The notes under the pieces are model-generated. The model worked only from the letters and a program-made list of their open reading frames with translations, had not been told where the DNA came from and did not search any database. This document shows positions 52,267 through 62,559 of a stretch of 64,000 bases of DNA, piece by piece. Source of the stretch: Eublepharis macularius (taxonomy: Eukaryota > Chordata > Lepidosauria > Squamata > Eublepharidae); NCBI RefSeq assembly GCF_028583425.1, contig NC_072802.1, forward strand, positions 13,091,926-13,155,925, in the 5' to 3' direction. Within the stretch, counting starts at the first letter, position 1. Each line of letters starts with the position of its first letter. The position numbers and the translations under genes were made by a program.

Positions 52267-54269
52267 GCATGGCGATGCTACCCTTGATCTGGGGGTCACA
52301 GAGGGAGGACATTTGGTACGGCACCTTGTGGTGCAGAGGGTGCAAGTGCTCGGCCACACATGCCTGGATTCTCCTCACAAAGTCCCGGACTCTGGGGAGC
52401 AGCTCTTTCTCATGCTCGAGCTCCCTGGCCAGGAACTGGTCAAGCCCGTGGATCAGGGGGATGACCTAACCCAGGCTTGCCTCATAGGAGCACAGGAGCT
52501 CAGTGGCCTCCTTAAAGGGTTTCAGCATCCGGGACATCTGGGCAAGGACTCTCCATTCCATGGAGCTGAGGCTCAGCTCCTCTCCCCTCCTCAGAATGTC
52601 CGTGGATGACAGGATGTCCTGCAACAGTCCCCTCTGCTCCACCAGATGACATATCATGTCAGAGGTGGAGTTCCAGTGGGTGGGCAGGTCCTGAAAGAGT
52701 TGGTGCTTGGGGTCCCCCCTCCTCCTGCCTCTGGAACAGCTCGCAGGAAGAGTTGATGCTGCGGGAGAAGTGGGAAGTGATGCGGCGGCAGCTCTCCAGC
52801 AGATTGCATGTCCACAAGGTTCCCTCATCCCAGCTGTCCCTTGGCTTGCTCCCCAGCCCAAGCACATCCCTCATCACCAGGTGCAGCTTGTGCACCATGC
52901 ACACCAGGCCTGGGAGGGATGCCTCTTTCAGGGCTGCCAACATGTTGCTTCCCGCATCCATCACCATGAATCCACAGACAAACCCTTCCGCCCCTGCCGT
53001 CCAGTCCCTCAGAGCTGCCTTCATGGTGGTGGCTATGTTCTTCCCAGTATGGACCTCGTCCCTCCCTCGGGCCTGGAGAAGAACTACCCTGTAGCCCGAT
53101 GTCAAGCATAGCGCCTTTTCCCGGGGGCCAGTTCATGGCCTGGAGTGGCGGAGGTCCTCTGGTTGCCACCAGTGGGCGGTGATGGCAAGGTACCCATGAT
53201 GGCAGCCACTCCACAGGTTGGCCGTGAAGTGTACAGTACGGTCTTTGGCAGCTGACACCTCTCTGAGCACCAGGTCTCGCACAGACTGGTAGAGGGCAGG
53301 CAGGACTCGACGCCCAATGGTGCGCCGTGACAGCATGGAGAACCACAAGTCAAAGTGCTAAAGCAGCCTTTGGAAGCCCATGCCCTCCACGATGGACACG
53401 GAATCCTTGCAGGGCAATCGTCTCTGCCATCACATGAACGCCCACCTCCTGAGCCCTTGACCTCACCCTTTTCAACGGAACTATACCCAACCCCGATGGA
53501 ACAACCTCCCCAAGGGCGGCCTACCTGACCATTCTGCTCGCTCCAGCAGCACCCTTGAGGCAAGGCCTCTTGCTTTGGGTGGATTCTGGTGACCCTCCCA
53601 CTGATCCCGGCTCAGAGGAGCTGGTAGCCCTCTGTCTCCCCCAGCCAGATGTTTTGCTGACCGATGACGGAGACCACAGACTCGGTTTACGCATCTTCAG
53701 GTGCCTGGTAAGGACCATTAATGACAGGTGCTTCGGGTCATTGTTCCTGCGCACCAGGCCATCACAGACATGGCACCGCACCACACAGGGATCATTTGGA
53801 AGGGCCTGGAAGGGCCTCCATACAGACCATTTGAACCATGGCCCACTAACTGTTCCTGGGGAGGGAGGACGAAGGGTTACTGGCTGTGGCGCCGAGCTGG
53901 CAATGGAAGACGGAGTGACGGGTGGACTGCAGGCAGGGACAGCACCAGAAGTTTGGGATGGGGATGGGATGGATGTTTCATCGAACCCAAACCATTCCTC
54001 CATGAATCCCTCAGCCTCCTCCTCCTCAAACATTTTAAAGAGTTTCTCTTCCCCTGGTGGCAAGAGCTCTTCAGCCTCCTCCACAGTCCCCAAAGGTGAT
54101 TTTTGGGGAGCAGAAATCTCTAATGCTGCAGAGCCCTGCCCAGTACTGCTTCCTGCGGGGCAACTGGGACAATCTTTGCTCTTCCCCCCACGACCACCCT
54201 TCGCCCCCGGCTGAAGCCTCATTGTGCCCGCAAACAAGAATTAAGCAGGAAAGAAAAGGAGACAACACT

Positions 54270-54640
54270 GTGAGCCCTCAGCCAAGGTGTTCACAGAGCT
54301 TGGCCCCAGGGCCTGGCAGCAGCCCTGGAACCAGAGGGAGGGGGTAGAGCCCTAGCCCAGCACTCCCAGAAGCCTGACCAGATCAGGCACTGGTACTAAT
54401 AATAATCAGTGTGAGCCCTCAGCCGAAGTGCCTACAGAGCTTGGCCCCAGGGCGTGACACCTTCCTTGGAACCAGAGGCTGGGGCTAGAGCCCTATCCCA
54501 GCACCTCTAGAATAGCACTGATAATAATGTGAGCCCTCAGCCGAGGTTCGCACTGAGCTTGGCCCCAGGGCCTGGCAGCAGCCCTGGAACCAGAGGGGAT
54601 AGATCCCTATCCCACCCACTACATACAGAAAAAATCCCAG
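54270..54640. repeat. Three tandem units in the hAT leader
   Basis: Units start GTGAGCCCTCAGCC at 54270, 54411 and 54529 and share GAGCTTGGCCCCAGGGC, CTGGAACCAGAGG and AGAGCCCTATCCCA. They lie between the TATA region and the transposase ATG. Confidence 0.9.
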
Positions 54641-54743
54641 CTCCAATGCACTCTCCCTGTCTCTCTCCCCAAAGGCTAGCAACAGCTCTCTCCTACCCCA
54701 CTGCTTGCTGAAACTGAAAGCCAGAACTGGGAGGACAGTGCCC

Positions 54744-54750
54744 TTTTATA
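54744..54750 (-). promoter_or_regulatory. Candidate TATA box of the hAT transposase
   Basis: TATAAAA on the minus strand, in GCTTATAAAAGGGCACTG, about 520 bp upstream of the transposase ATG and just inside the point where an L1 has inserted. It is the only TATA-like site near the start of the leader. Confidence 0.55.
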
Positions 54751-54769
54751 AGCAGAGGTATCATAGGGA

Positions 54770-55395
54770 AAAGCAGGAGTGGTGGGGCTGTAGACAAATT
54801 AGCTCATTTGGGGACAAAATAATAAAAGAAATTCATGAGATAACTGGATACATGATCCCAAAATCTCCAGAGATAATCCTTTTACATCTTTGGGAAAATC
54901 CAGAGATCCCAACAGCTTGCCTAAATCTTATCTATTTACTTCTGGCATTAGCTAAATTAACAATAGCCTCATATTGGAGACAAAAATCTGCCCCATCAGT
55001 GGGCAGCTGGAAATCCCGTATCTGGGACCATTTTATTTTGCAGAAAATCTCTGACCAGCTGGTGCAAAGGGATAATCCAAAATTTAAGTCATATTTTCTA
55101 GAACAATGGCTCCCAATTTTGGATTATTTGACCAAAGAAGAAAAATGGACATCAGCTAAGACAAAACAAGACCTCTATTATTCTTTAGCTTACCTTTAGA
55201 CTTGTACACATTGCTCATTCTCTTTGTAAAAATAGACTTTATATACTTTAGCTGTAAAGTTCAAAAGCTAATTATTAGTTCTTACTTTCACTTTTTGATG
55301 TTTACTTGTTGGTAATGTGTTACGGTTTTATGAAGTTGTTATTGTTGCTTATTGTTACCAAAAAAACCTAAATAAATTACTATTGAAAAAAAAAA
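54770..55395 (+). pseudogene. L1 3' end (second lineage) inserted in the hAT 5' region
   Basis: The open C-terminal reading is WWGCRQISSFGDKIIKEIHE, ITGYMIPKSPEIILLHLWEN, PEIPTACLNLIYLLLALAKL, TIASYWRQKSAPSVGSWKSR, IWDHFILQKISDQL and the end YYSLAYL. A short 3' UTR with AATAAA and an 11-A tail follows. The 5' boundary is approximate and I could not fix the target duplication. It is the same lineage as the copy at 8.85-9.39 kb. Confidence 0.85.
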
Positions 55396-55833
55396 AGGAG
55401 GTCTGTGGTTGGCAGTCAGAACTGCCTAACAGGTTTGCAGGGATGAGATTGGAGTGCCCATGGCTACAGAATACCACCCCTTCACCCTCCCTCCCTCCTA
55501 GTCTCTGCTGCCATGTAACCAATTGTAACCAATTTGCAGCTCCACACTTAGAAGGAAGACCTGCCCATCAAGCAAAGTTGGGCTCAGATTGGGGTTTCCA
55601 GGGCGACAGAAGGAGTGCAGAGTTCAGGCACTCCCAGCCTCCATTGCCAAGGGAATTGATTGAAGGTGCCTGGCTTCACGAACAGCGGATGAATGGAACA
55701 AACAAGGGTTGTGACGACCACTTGTTTGTTTGCGATGGCGCCTCGTGAACGGCTTGTTCGCAAACAGACGAATGAGTTGTTCAATGGGTTTTTTCCGTTT
55801 GTAATGCTGTTCGTGCCCATGTCTAGTATGGAC

Positions 55834-56169
55834 TACAGCTTTGCGTGGATATCTTGGAATTCCACAAGGACTATAAAATTTTACAGTTTAAACCATCCAT
55901 TTTATGGTTTTTCCTGTTCAGTCAGTTTCCTTTGTTGTCTAAGCATGTCTGTTTAAAAATGTGGCTGCAATGCTTAAAAAAAGCCTAGGAATTAGAAGAG
56001 TGTAGTATTTGATTCAACTTGTAACAGATTTCAATTTTAATGAGATTCAATTACAGATAAATTTTATGCTTTTAAAAAAAAATTGCTGCAAGGATGGAAA
56101 GATGGAACCTTAAATAAAGGCAAGCAATGTCAGTTGTATAAGGCAACAATTATATTTTAATGCAAGACC
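55834..56169. other. No recognised feature
   Basis: AT-rich non-coding DNA right of the hAT; nothing seen. Confidence 0.5.
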
Positions 56170-56174
56170 AACAA

Positions 56175-56435
56175 TGTATAGTAATAATAATAACATTTGA
56201 TTTATATGCTTCCCTTTAGGACAACTTAATGCCCACTCAGCGCATTTTACAAAGTGTGTTATCATCATGACAATCACTTTGTGAGGTGGGTGGGGCTGAG
56301 AGAGATCTAGAGTTGTGACTGACCCAAGGTCACCCAGGTAGCTTCAAGTGGAGGAGTGGGGAATCAAACCCAGTTCTTCAGATTAGAGTCCTGCCACTCT
56401 TTAACCACTACACCAAACTGGCTCCTTGTAGAGAA
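56175..56435 (-). mobile_element. tRNA-headed SINE, well preserved
   Basis: On the minus strand: GAGCCAGTTTGGTGTAGTGG, GGGTTTGATTCCCCACTCC, GAAGCTACCTGGGTGACC and CCCCACCCACCTCACAAAG, with a tail near ATATAAATCAAATGT. Confidence 0.9.
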
Positions 56436-57470
56436 AGAGGGGCCAATGGAAAAGCTGATGCAAATGGCTGAATTCAGATGTCATAGCAAACCAATTTGTT
56501 GCCACACAAATAACACCCAGGCATGATGATCAGTGTGTGATTTCCAGTCCTGTTTGGGGGGAACTTCAAAACCCTAGATTGTTGCTGCTCATGAAACTTG
56601 AGAGGAAAACACACAAACCTGTTCCCACAACACCCAGTTGCAGTTTGGCATGATGTCTGATTCATATCAAGTTATATCAATTTATATTTTGGGTAACTAT
56701 CCACTGACTAGTTGGGCTTGCCCTAGAAGTTTCCAAAATGTGTGAGGGTTTTTTCACCACTTCTTTTATTTATTTTATTAATGTCATTTAATAGTCTGCC
56801 TTCCTCACTGAGACTCAAGGCAGTGTGCGATTAGTACAGTCAATTTCAAGGACAGTTTCATAACCAATGCCACAGGGTAAATAAACACAAGTTTACAAAG
56901 ATGTAGCATTAGTAAGAATCCAATACAGTGTTGAAGAAATGCTGAAACAGAACATAAGCAATTCTAGGGCTGACATTAGACCATATGAAGCACAAGTAGC
57001 TCATAAGAGCACATATTTAAGACAACAGGTAGTACGTAAAGCAACATAGTGGTGAAATCTATGGTGGTCCTTAACTCTTTAGTGAAGCATCTGAGATCCC
57101 CTCCCTATAATACAAAAGGCTTTTTGAATAATTCGGTTTTGAGTTAGGTATGAGTTAGGAAGTGTTAGCGTATGAGACTCTCTTTAGCATTTAGAGCAGT
57201 GTATCTCAAAATATTTGAACTGGCATTCTACCCATTTAAACTTACTTTGAGACACTCCTGTTTCATGGGTATGCAGGAGTAGAGACTGGGGCATATGGTG
57301 ATTAAAAATTAGATACTTTGTCAAACAGTGTCTAGACATGCAGTTGAACAAGGTGCTAGAATCCTGAGATGGTAGAACGGGGTCATCACTTCAGATTGCA
57401 TGTGGAGGACAGTCACGTTTAAAATACTCCCATGTGAAAACTCCCTGAAGAAAGCAATGTGAAAACTCCC
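56436..57470. other. No firm feature; possible LINE tail at 56760-57000
   Basis: TTTATTTTATTAATGTC, then TCTGCCTTCCTCACTGAGAC and TCAAGGCAGTGTGCG resemble an inverted LINE 3' UTR. The rest is unassigned. Confidence 0.35.
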
Positions 57471-57471
57471 T

Positions 57472-57500
57472 GAAGCAAGCAAGCAAGCAAGCAAGCAAAA
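57472..57500 (+). repeat. (AAGC)n microsatellite
   Basis: Six to seven AAGC units directly before the CR1 5' break. Confidence 0.95.
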
Positions 57501-57502
57501 AT

Positions 57503-58275
57503 GATAGATAAATGCACAGTATTACATCTTGGCCACAAAAATGTGAAGCACAAACACAGGATGGAGGATACACTTCTGGGTAATAGTGTATGCCAAAGAG
57601 ATCTTGGAGTAAGAGTGGACTGTAAACTAAATATGAGCAGTCAGTGTGATGTGGTGGCAAAAAAGGCAAACTCAGTCTTGAGTGGTATCAAAAGGGCCAT
57701 TGCATCAAAATCGCAGGAGGTCCTAGTCCCTCTCTATACTGCCTTGGTCAGGCTGCACCTGGAGTACTGTGTGCAGTTCTGGGGGCCTCAATACAAAAAG
57801 GATGTGGACAAAATCGAGAGGGTGCAGAAGAGAGCGACGAGGATGATCAGGGGTCTGGAGACTGAGCCCTACGAGGAAAGGCTGAGGGCCTTGGGAATGT
57901 CCAGTTTGGAGAAAAGGAGATTGGAGGGGGGGACATGATTGCTCTCTTTAAATATTTGAAAGGCTGTCATTTGGAGGAGGGCAAGGAGCTGTTCCAGTTG
58001 GCAGCAGAGGGTAGGACCTGAAGCAATGGGCTTAAATTATATGCAGAAAGGTACCGGCTGGATATTAGGAAGAACTTTTTCATGGTCAGAGTAGTTCAAA
58101 AGTGGAATCAGCTGCCTGGGGAGGTGGTGAGCTCCCCCTCACTGACAGTTTTCAAGAAGAGGCTGGATGAATACTTGTCAGAGATGCTTTAGGCTCATCC
58201 TGCATTGGGCAGGAGGTTGGACTAGAAGGTCTGTATGGCCCCTCCCAACTCTGTGATTCTGTGAATCTGTGAAAA
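57503..58275 (+). pseudogene. CR1 LINE, RT C-terminus and 3' tail
   Basis: KCTVLHLGHKNVKHK, RDLGVRVDCKLNMSSQCDVV, KKANSVLSGIKRAIASKSQE, RLHLEYCVQFWGPQYKKDVD, RATRMIRGLETEPYEERL and SSLEKRRLEGG. A frame slip follows near 57930, then MIALFKYLKGCHLEE and KWNQLPGEVVSSPSLTVFKK. The tail is GTTGGACTAGAAGGTCTGTA then TTCTGTGAA repeats. 5'-truncated and dead. It is a different CR1 subfamily from the 10-11.3 kb copy. Confidence 0.93.
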
Positions 58276-58866
58276 CACACCAGGGAGAAAGGTTTTAGCC
58301 TTGTTCATCACGCACTATGCTATTATTCCACTTTAGAGAGTCACTACTAGAGAGGAACTTTGAAAAATGTAGTCCTGCACCTGCAGTCTGAAGCAGCACA
58401 GTCCATTTTACCATGTGACCTCTCTGCTAGTTCATCCTATTGTGGAATTACATGCCTGGGGGGAGGTGGAACTCCTATCAAATGGATTGACAATGTTTCT
58501 TAAAGACTGTAAAATTCTTCAACTTTCAACACAGGACAAGTTCTTCAGTCTGTTCTAGTGCCCACCAGAGACTGGAAGTCGTGGCCCACTTCGCTGAAGG
58601 GCGGGGCCAGATGTGTTCCTGTATGTGAAAAAGAGTGACTTTAAAGTCCAGTAGAAAGAGAAAGCAGACAGGCATTTCTGCCTTCAAGATGCAGGATCCC
58701 TCTATCTCTTGTGTGGTTTCAGATGCGTTGCCTCATAAGAGTGCATCTTTTCCTTTACCGGTGCTCTGCAAACCAAGTAAATATTACTTACACTTCACCA
58801 TCTCAAATGCTCTTTTGACCAAAAGGAGACAACCCCAGCTGGCATTTCCCCAGGAACTTCTCACTA
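58276..58866. other. No recognised feature
   Basis: Non-coding; nothing seen. Confidence 0.5.
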
Positions 58867-58869
58867 TTA

Positions 58870-59054
58870 GGGCCAAGCTACAAGTGAAGAATGACACTTG
58901 AACAGCAAGTGAACAGACTCACGTGTATTCCTCCCTGTTCACCTGCACTATGTGATCAAGTGGAGCACAAGTGGAGCGCGAGTGAACAGGGAGGAATACA
59001 CACGAGTCTGTTCACTTGCCGTTCAAGTGTAATTCTTCACTTGTAGCTTGGCTC
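58870..59054. mobile_element. PIF/Harbinger-like MITE, family B copy 5
   Basis: The 185-bp hairpin starts GGGCCAAGCTACAAGTGAAG and ends CACTTGTAGCTTGGCTC, with a TTA duplication (58867-58869, 59055-59057). Confidence 0.9.
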
Positions 59055-59057
59055 TTA

Positions 59058-61119
59058 GTGAAAACTGGAAATCAGGTAGCAGTATCATTCAGCATAGCTC
59101 TTTCTCTTTCCCAGTGGGGAATACTGGCAGCTCTACAGGATATGTGAGAGCTTTATTAGAGGCAAAAGGCAGGGTTCACTGCTGCAGCTTTTTACTTTGT
59201 ACCTTACTATGAGTGACTGCCATTCACTCCCATGGGGAAAAGTAAAAAAATCTGCTGTGGGATAGAAACCTAAATGTGCTCTCCCCTCTCAAGACTCCAG
59301 CCCTTGAAATCAAGCCTTCTTCTATGTACACAGATAGTTCCACTTCTCTGCCATGCACGAGTGTGATGGAGTATTAGGAACTGCAAAGAGAGTGATTATA
59401 TACTGTTCAATAATTGTGTAATCAATGTTGAAATCTATAGGAAAACCCCAATGGCTTTATTACAGCTGCACTGTATCCCAAATTAGAAATTAGATTCAGA
59501 AGAATACATTAACATAGCCACCTTTTCCTGGGTCTGTCTCCCAGTGTTGTCTGTTATAGGTGGCAACACCTCCCTAAGGTTTTAGGCAGGAGTCTCCAAG
59601 ATCCATTTTTAAAACACTCAGTGCTAAGTAAGGATTGAAGCTGCAGTGTAAAGGTCTCTACAGCTGAGCAAACGTCAGAACCTAAAGATCCTTTGTGTGA
59701 GTCAATCACCTTCTTTAGTAATGGCTTTTTGGAATACAGGAAACTAAACAAAGGTTTATGAAAAACTAACACTGAGAGCAAGCAACGCCTGTATAATGCA
59801 AGATAAAAAAGCCAGTATCTGAAAAATGTCAGTGTTATAGACAGCTTTGTCAGCCAAACTGAGACTGAATTGACATCTCACATGGGAAGCCATACAAATT
59901 AATAAGGATTGAAGTCAGCAATGGCTTTCGTGCATCATGTCAACAGAAGGGGTCAGAGAGAAGTTTTTTATTCAGAGATTAGGGAATGTTTGCTCAAACC
60001 TTGAAGAGACACAAAATTTGCACCTGGTATTTTCTAGGAAATATTTGCCACATCATTCCAACTCATTTACTTGGAATTTCATCCTGCAGATTTCAATGGA
60101 ACTTCAGTCTTGTTCTCCTTAGAATCACTAAAACTCCCCACTGCCAGGAGGGCTGACTGGTCTTTTTAACATGTGGTCAGAACAGGAACTGTGGCTGTTG
60201 TGAACTTTGAACAGTGTCGGGGGCAGGGAGGGGGAAGAAGTGTCTTCTCCTTTATGTTGTGTACAGCACAAAAAGGAAGGGCTGCTGGCAGCATCTTTTC
60301 CCTCCTTATCTGATTTTATCTTGTATGTACACTATTCCTCCCAGAAAAGCCAGTTCTGTAGTCCCCCACCAAATATGGTTACCTCTTAAAACTGAAAGAA
60401 GAGGAAGGGATAAATCATGGGAAGGGTCAAGGTTGCAAGTAATGGCAGTGGCACGCTTGCACAGAGTTGTTCTGTGCCATGCCTCACTAACATTTCATAC
60501 CCATATCCATGAGGTCATTTTGAAGGCCATCTTAGGCGCTTTGATCCAGACCTTGAAAATGATTATGGCGCAACAAAGACCCTTTGAAATCAATGGGAAA
60601 AAATCATTTTTATAGTTTAACTATGTGCATCTTAGTCAAAGAAATCAGTTTTCTGATTGCAGTTGCTTCTTCAGGTTCCATCATTTCCACTTTTATTACA
60701 GCATTTCCAGTTTCTTGATTAGATTTCTAAAAGTTTCAAGCGATTGGGTGTTTTCATAGGGCCAAACCACCAGATGTTCCCAGCAGTTTTTAAAGACAAC
60801 TGCAGCAGTGGGAAAGGTCCAACAATTCAGATTGAGGCTATGGTGTGTGTGTGTTTTTTGGGGGGTGGGGGGAGAGTTTAACCTTTCTTTCCCATGCAGT
60901 TTTGTTAATTGGAACTAATGCCCTCTCTGAGCTATTATTAGCCCTGGAAATGAGGGGAGGGTGCATTTCTTGTCCCTTTGTGATTTCCAGAGCTGGAAAC
61001 AATATGACAGTTCTCAGTTTTATCTAGTAGAACTATACAAGGTAAAATCTCATCTTCCACCCCCATGCCCTCCTCACTTTGCTACTGTTGGTTTGTAGGT
61101 GCATATGTAGAAGTTCTTC
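59058..61119. other. No recognised feature
   Basis: Two kilobases of ordinary non-coding sequence with no repeat family or coding exon that I can name; this may be the least disturbed stretch of the window. Confidence 0.5.
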
Positions 61120-61365
61120 ATTGTTATTCTCAATGCAACGTTGGCTTAAGGTCTGGGAGACCCAGTTTGCAAACCTCACTCTGCCGTGTAAGTTCTGTGG
61201 GTGACCCTGGACCGGTCACTCTCTCTCTCAGCCTCCCTCGCTCAGTCTAGCCTACCTCACAGGGGTGTTGTTGTGAGGATATAACTGAGGGAAGAATGAT
61301 GTCATTACAACTTTTGAGTCTGTTTGGGAGAAAAGCAGGGTATAAATAACTAAATGATAAACACA
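61120..61365 (+). mobile_element. tRNA-headed SINE, diverged
   Basis: GACCCAGTTTGCAAACCTCA (B-box region), TGGGTGACCCTGGACCGGTC, CTAGCCTACCTCACAGGGGT, GTTGTTGTGAGGATA and a tail GCAGGGTATAAATAACT. Confidence 0.75.
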
Positions 61366-61572
61366 CATTCATGTATTTTACACACATTATCCATATACCC
61401 TTATATGTGTCTGCATATAAGGATTCATGCTTCTACTATTTCTTACATATACACAACTCTATGTATAAATAATGTGCATGTGTATCTGTATCTGTATAGA
61501 ATACAAATAATAAGTACATAATTTATACATGGACATGCGTATTATACCTCTTCTCCAAAAGACATCCATGCA
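61366..61572. other. AT-rich, TATACA-rich stretch
   Basis: Loose TATATA/CATATA alternations; no element seen. Confidence 0.5.
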
Positions 61573-61925
61573 TATGCGCTCTGACTCTGGAAAGCTCACA
61601 CCTTGGAAATCTATCAAGATGGGTAGCCCTATTAGCCCGTCTGTAGCATTAGAAAAGAGCCAGAGTACAGTAGCACCTATATGACTAACAACAGTTGTGG
61701 TAGGGTATGAGCTTTTGTGAGTCACAGCTCACTTCTTCAGAGAGCAGTATCTGAAGAACTGAGCAGTGACTCACGAAAGCTCATATCCTCCCATACATTT
61801 TATTAGTCTTATAGATGCTACTGGACTCTTGCTCTTTTCTCTCTTGGAAATCTAGTTGGTCTTTAAGGTGCTACTGGACCTGGATCTTGCTCTTTGACTG
61901 CAGACCAACACATGTATGGCTGTAT
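61573..61925 (+). repeat. Old D-type repeat, split by hairpin D4
   Basis: The left part CTCTGACTCTGGAAAGCTCA and the right part GTTGGTCTTTAAGGTGCTAC, then CAGACCAACACATGT join into the order seen at 6385 and 11325 once D4 is taken out. Confidence 0.8.
61614..61843 (-). mobile_element. Hairpin element, family D copy 4
   Basis: The 230-bp element has an exact 11-bp duplication TTGGAAATCTA (61603-61613, 61844-61854). Arms (GTACAGTAGCACCTATATGA and an inverse) enclose GAGTCACAGCTCACTTCTTC and its mirror. The tail side is TCAAGATGGGTAGCCCTATT on the plus strand. Confidence 0.88.
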
Positions 61926-62073
61926 TTAGGGTTTGTGTGATGGGTGTGTGTGTTGCTGTGGATTTTCCGGGCTGTATAGCCGTGGTCTTGGTGTTGTAGT
62001 TCCTGGCGTTTCTCCAGCAGCTGTGGCTGGCATCTTCAGAGGTGTAGCACCAAACGACAGAGATCTCTCGGTG

Positions 62074-62117
<44 letters not shown>

Positions 62118-62240
62118 TTTCTAAGTTATTGAGATATGTGTGTGTGAGAGTGACTGAGATGTGTGTGTGATATGTGAGTGAGCGACTGAGATATGTGTGT
62201 GGTACACACACAACACACACGTGTGTGTGTGTCTGTGAGA
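62074..62240. repeat. (CA)n(GA)n and GT-rich microsatellites
   Basis: CACACACACACAGAGAGAGA with a GA run to 62115, then GTGTGTG and ACACACAC runs at 62137-62235. Confidence 0.93.
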
Positions 62241-62318
62241 AAGAGAGAGAGAATAAAATGGAGGGCTATAGTCTTGGTTCTTTCTCAATTCTCAGTTCTC
62301 ACACGCACATATATCTCA

Positions 62319-62510
62319 TGGGTACCCATGTTAGTCTGTCTGTGGCAGTAGAAAAGAGTTGCACCTATAGCACCTATAAGACTAACATTTGTGGTAGGGT
62401 ATGAGCTTTCGTGAGCCATCGCTCACTCCTTCAGATGCCTCACAAAAGCGCATACCCTACCCCAAATGTTGTTAGTCTGATAGGTGCTACTGGACTCTGG
62501 CTCTTTTCTG
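62319..62510 (-). mobile_element. Hairpin element, family D copy 3
   Basis: The 192-bp element has an exact 11-bp duplication CATATATCTCA (62308-62318, 62511-62521). Arms TGTGGTAGGGTATGAGC and GCATACCCTACCCCAAATG, and TAGGTGCTACTGGACTC at the end. Confidence 0.88.
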
Positions 62511-62559
62511 CATATATCTCAGACGCTCACGCACACGCCACGCACAACAGAGAGCGAGG

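Larger units (their letters stand above)
50396..54222 (-). pseudogene. hAT transposase with BED zinc finger, decayed
   Basis: The enzyme would excise and reinsert the element. The first ATG of the N-terminal frame is at 54222. That frame carries acidic stretches and a BED-type finger (CHVC, then H..H within NDPKHLSLMVLTRHL) near 53790-53850. Later frames give VRDLVLREVSAAKDRTVHFT, ANLWSGCHHGYLAITAHWW, then VMDAGSNMLAALKEA, VCMVHKLHLVM, CRRITSHFSRS, FQDLPTHWNSTSDM, LVEQRGLL and MLKPFKEATELL. After the L1 comes the C-terminal dimerisation block SVRSEWLFSHLGEFLRPRRA, LVDMLTFVKVNLNLL. The frame changes at least three times besides the L1. The first catalytic Asp position reads Asn (ANLW), while the second (MDAGSNM) is kept. 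Not functional as it stands. Confidence 0.92.
47003..55825 (-). mobile_element. hAT DNA transposon, 8.8 kb, both ends present
   Basis: The termini are TAGACATGGGCACGAAC and its inverse GTTCGTGCCCATGTCTA (17-bp inverted repeats). They are flanked by a perfect 8-bp target duplication GTATGGAC (46995-47002, 55826-55833), the hallmark of hAT. Subterminal CGAAC/GTTCG motifs are dense in the first and last 140 bp. In transcription order (right to left) it has an upstream end, a TATA region, a repeated leader, the transposase, and a 3' third made mostly of a long tandem array. Two L1 copies lie inside (50992-52266 and about 54770-55395). Without them the element is about 6.9 kb, large for hAT. Confidence 0.95.
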
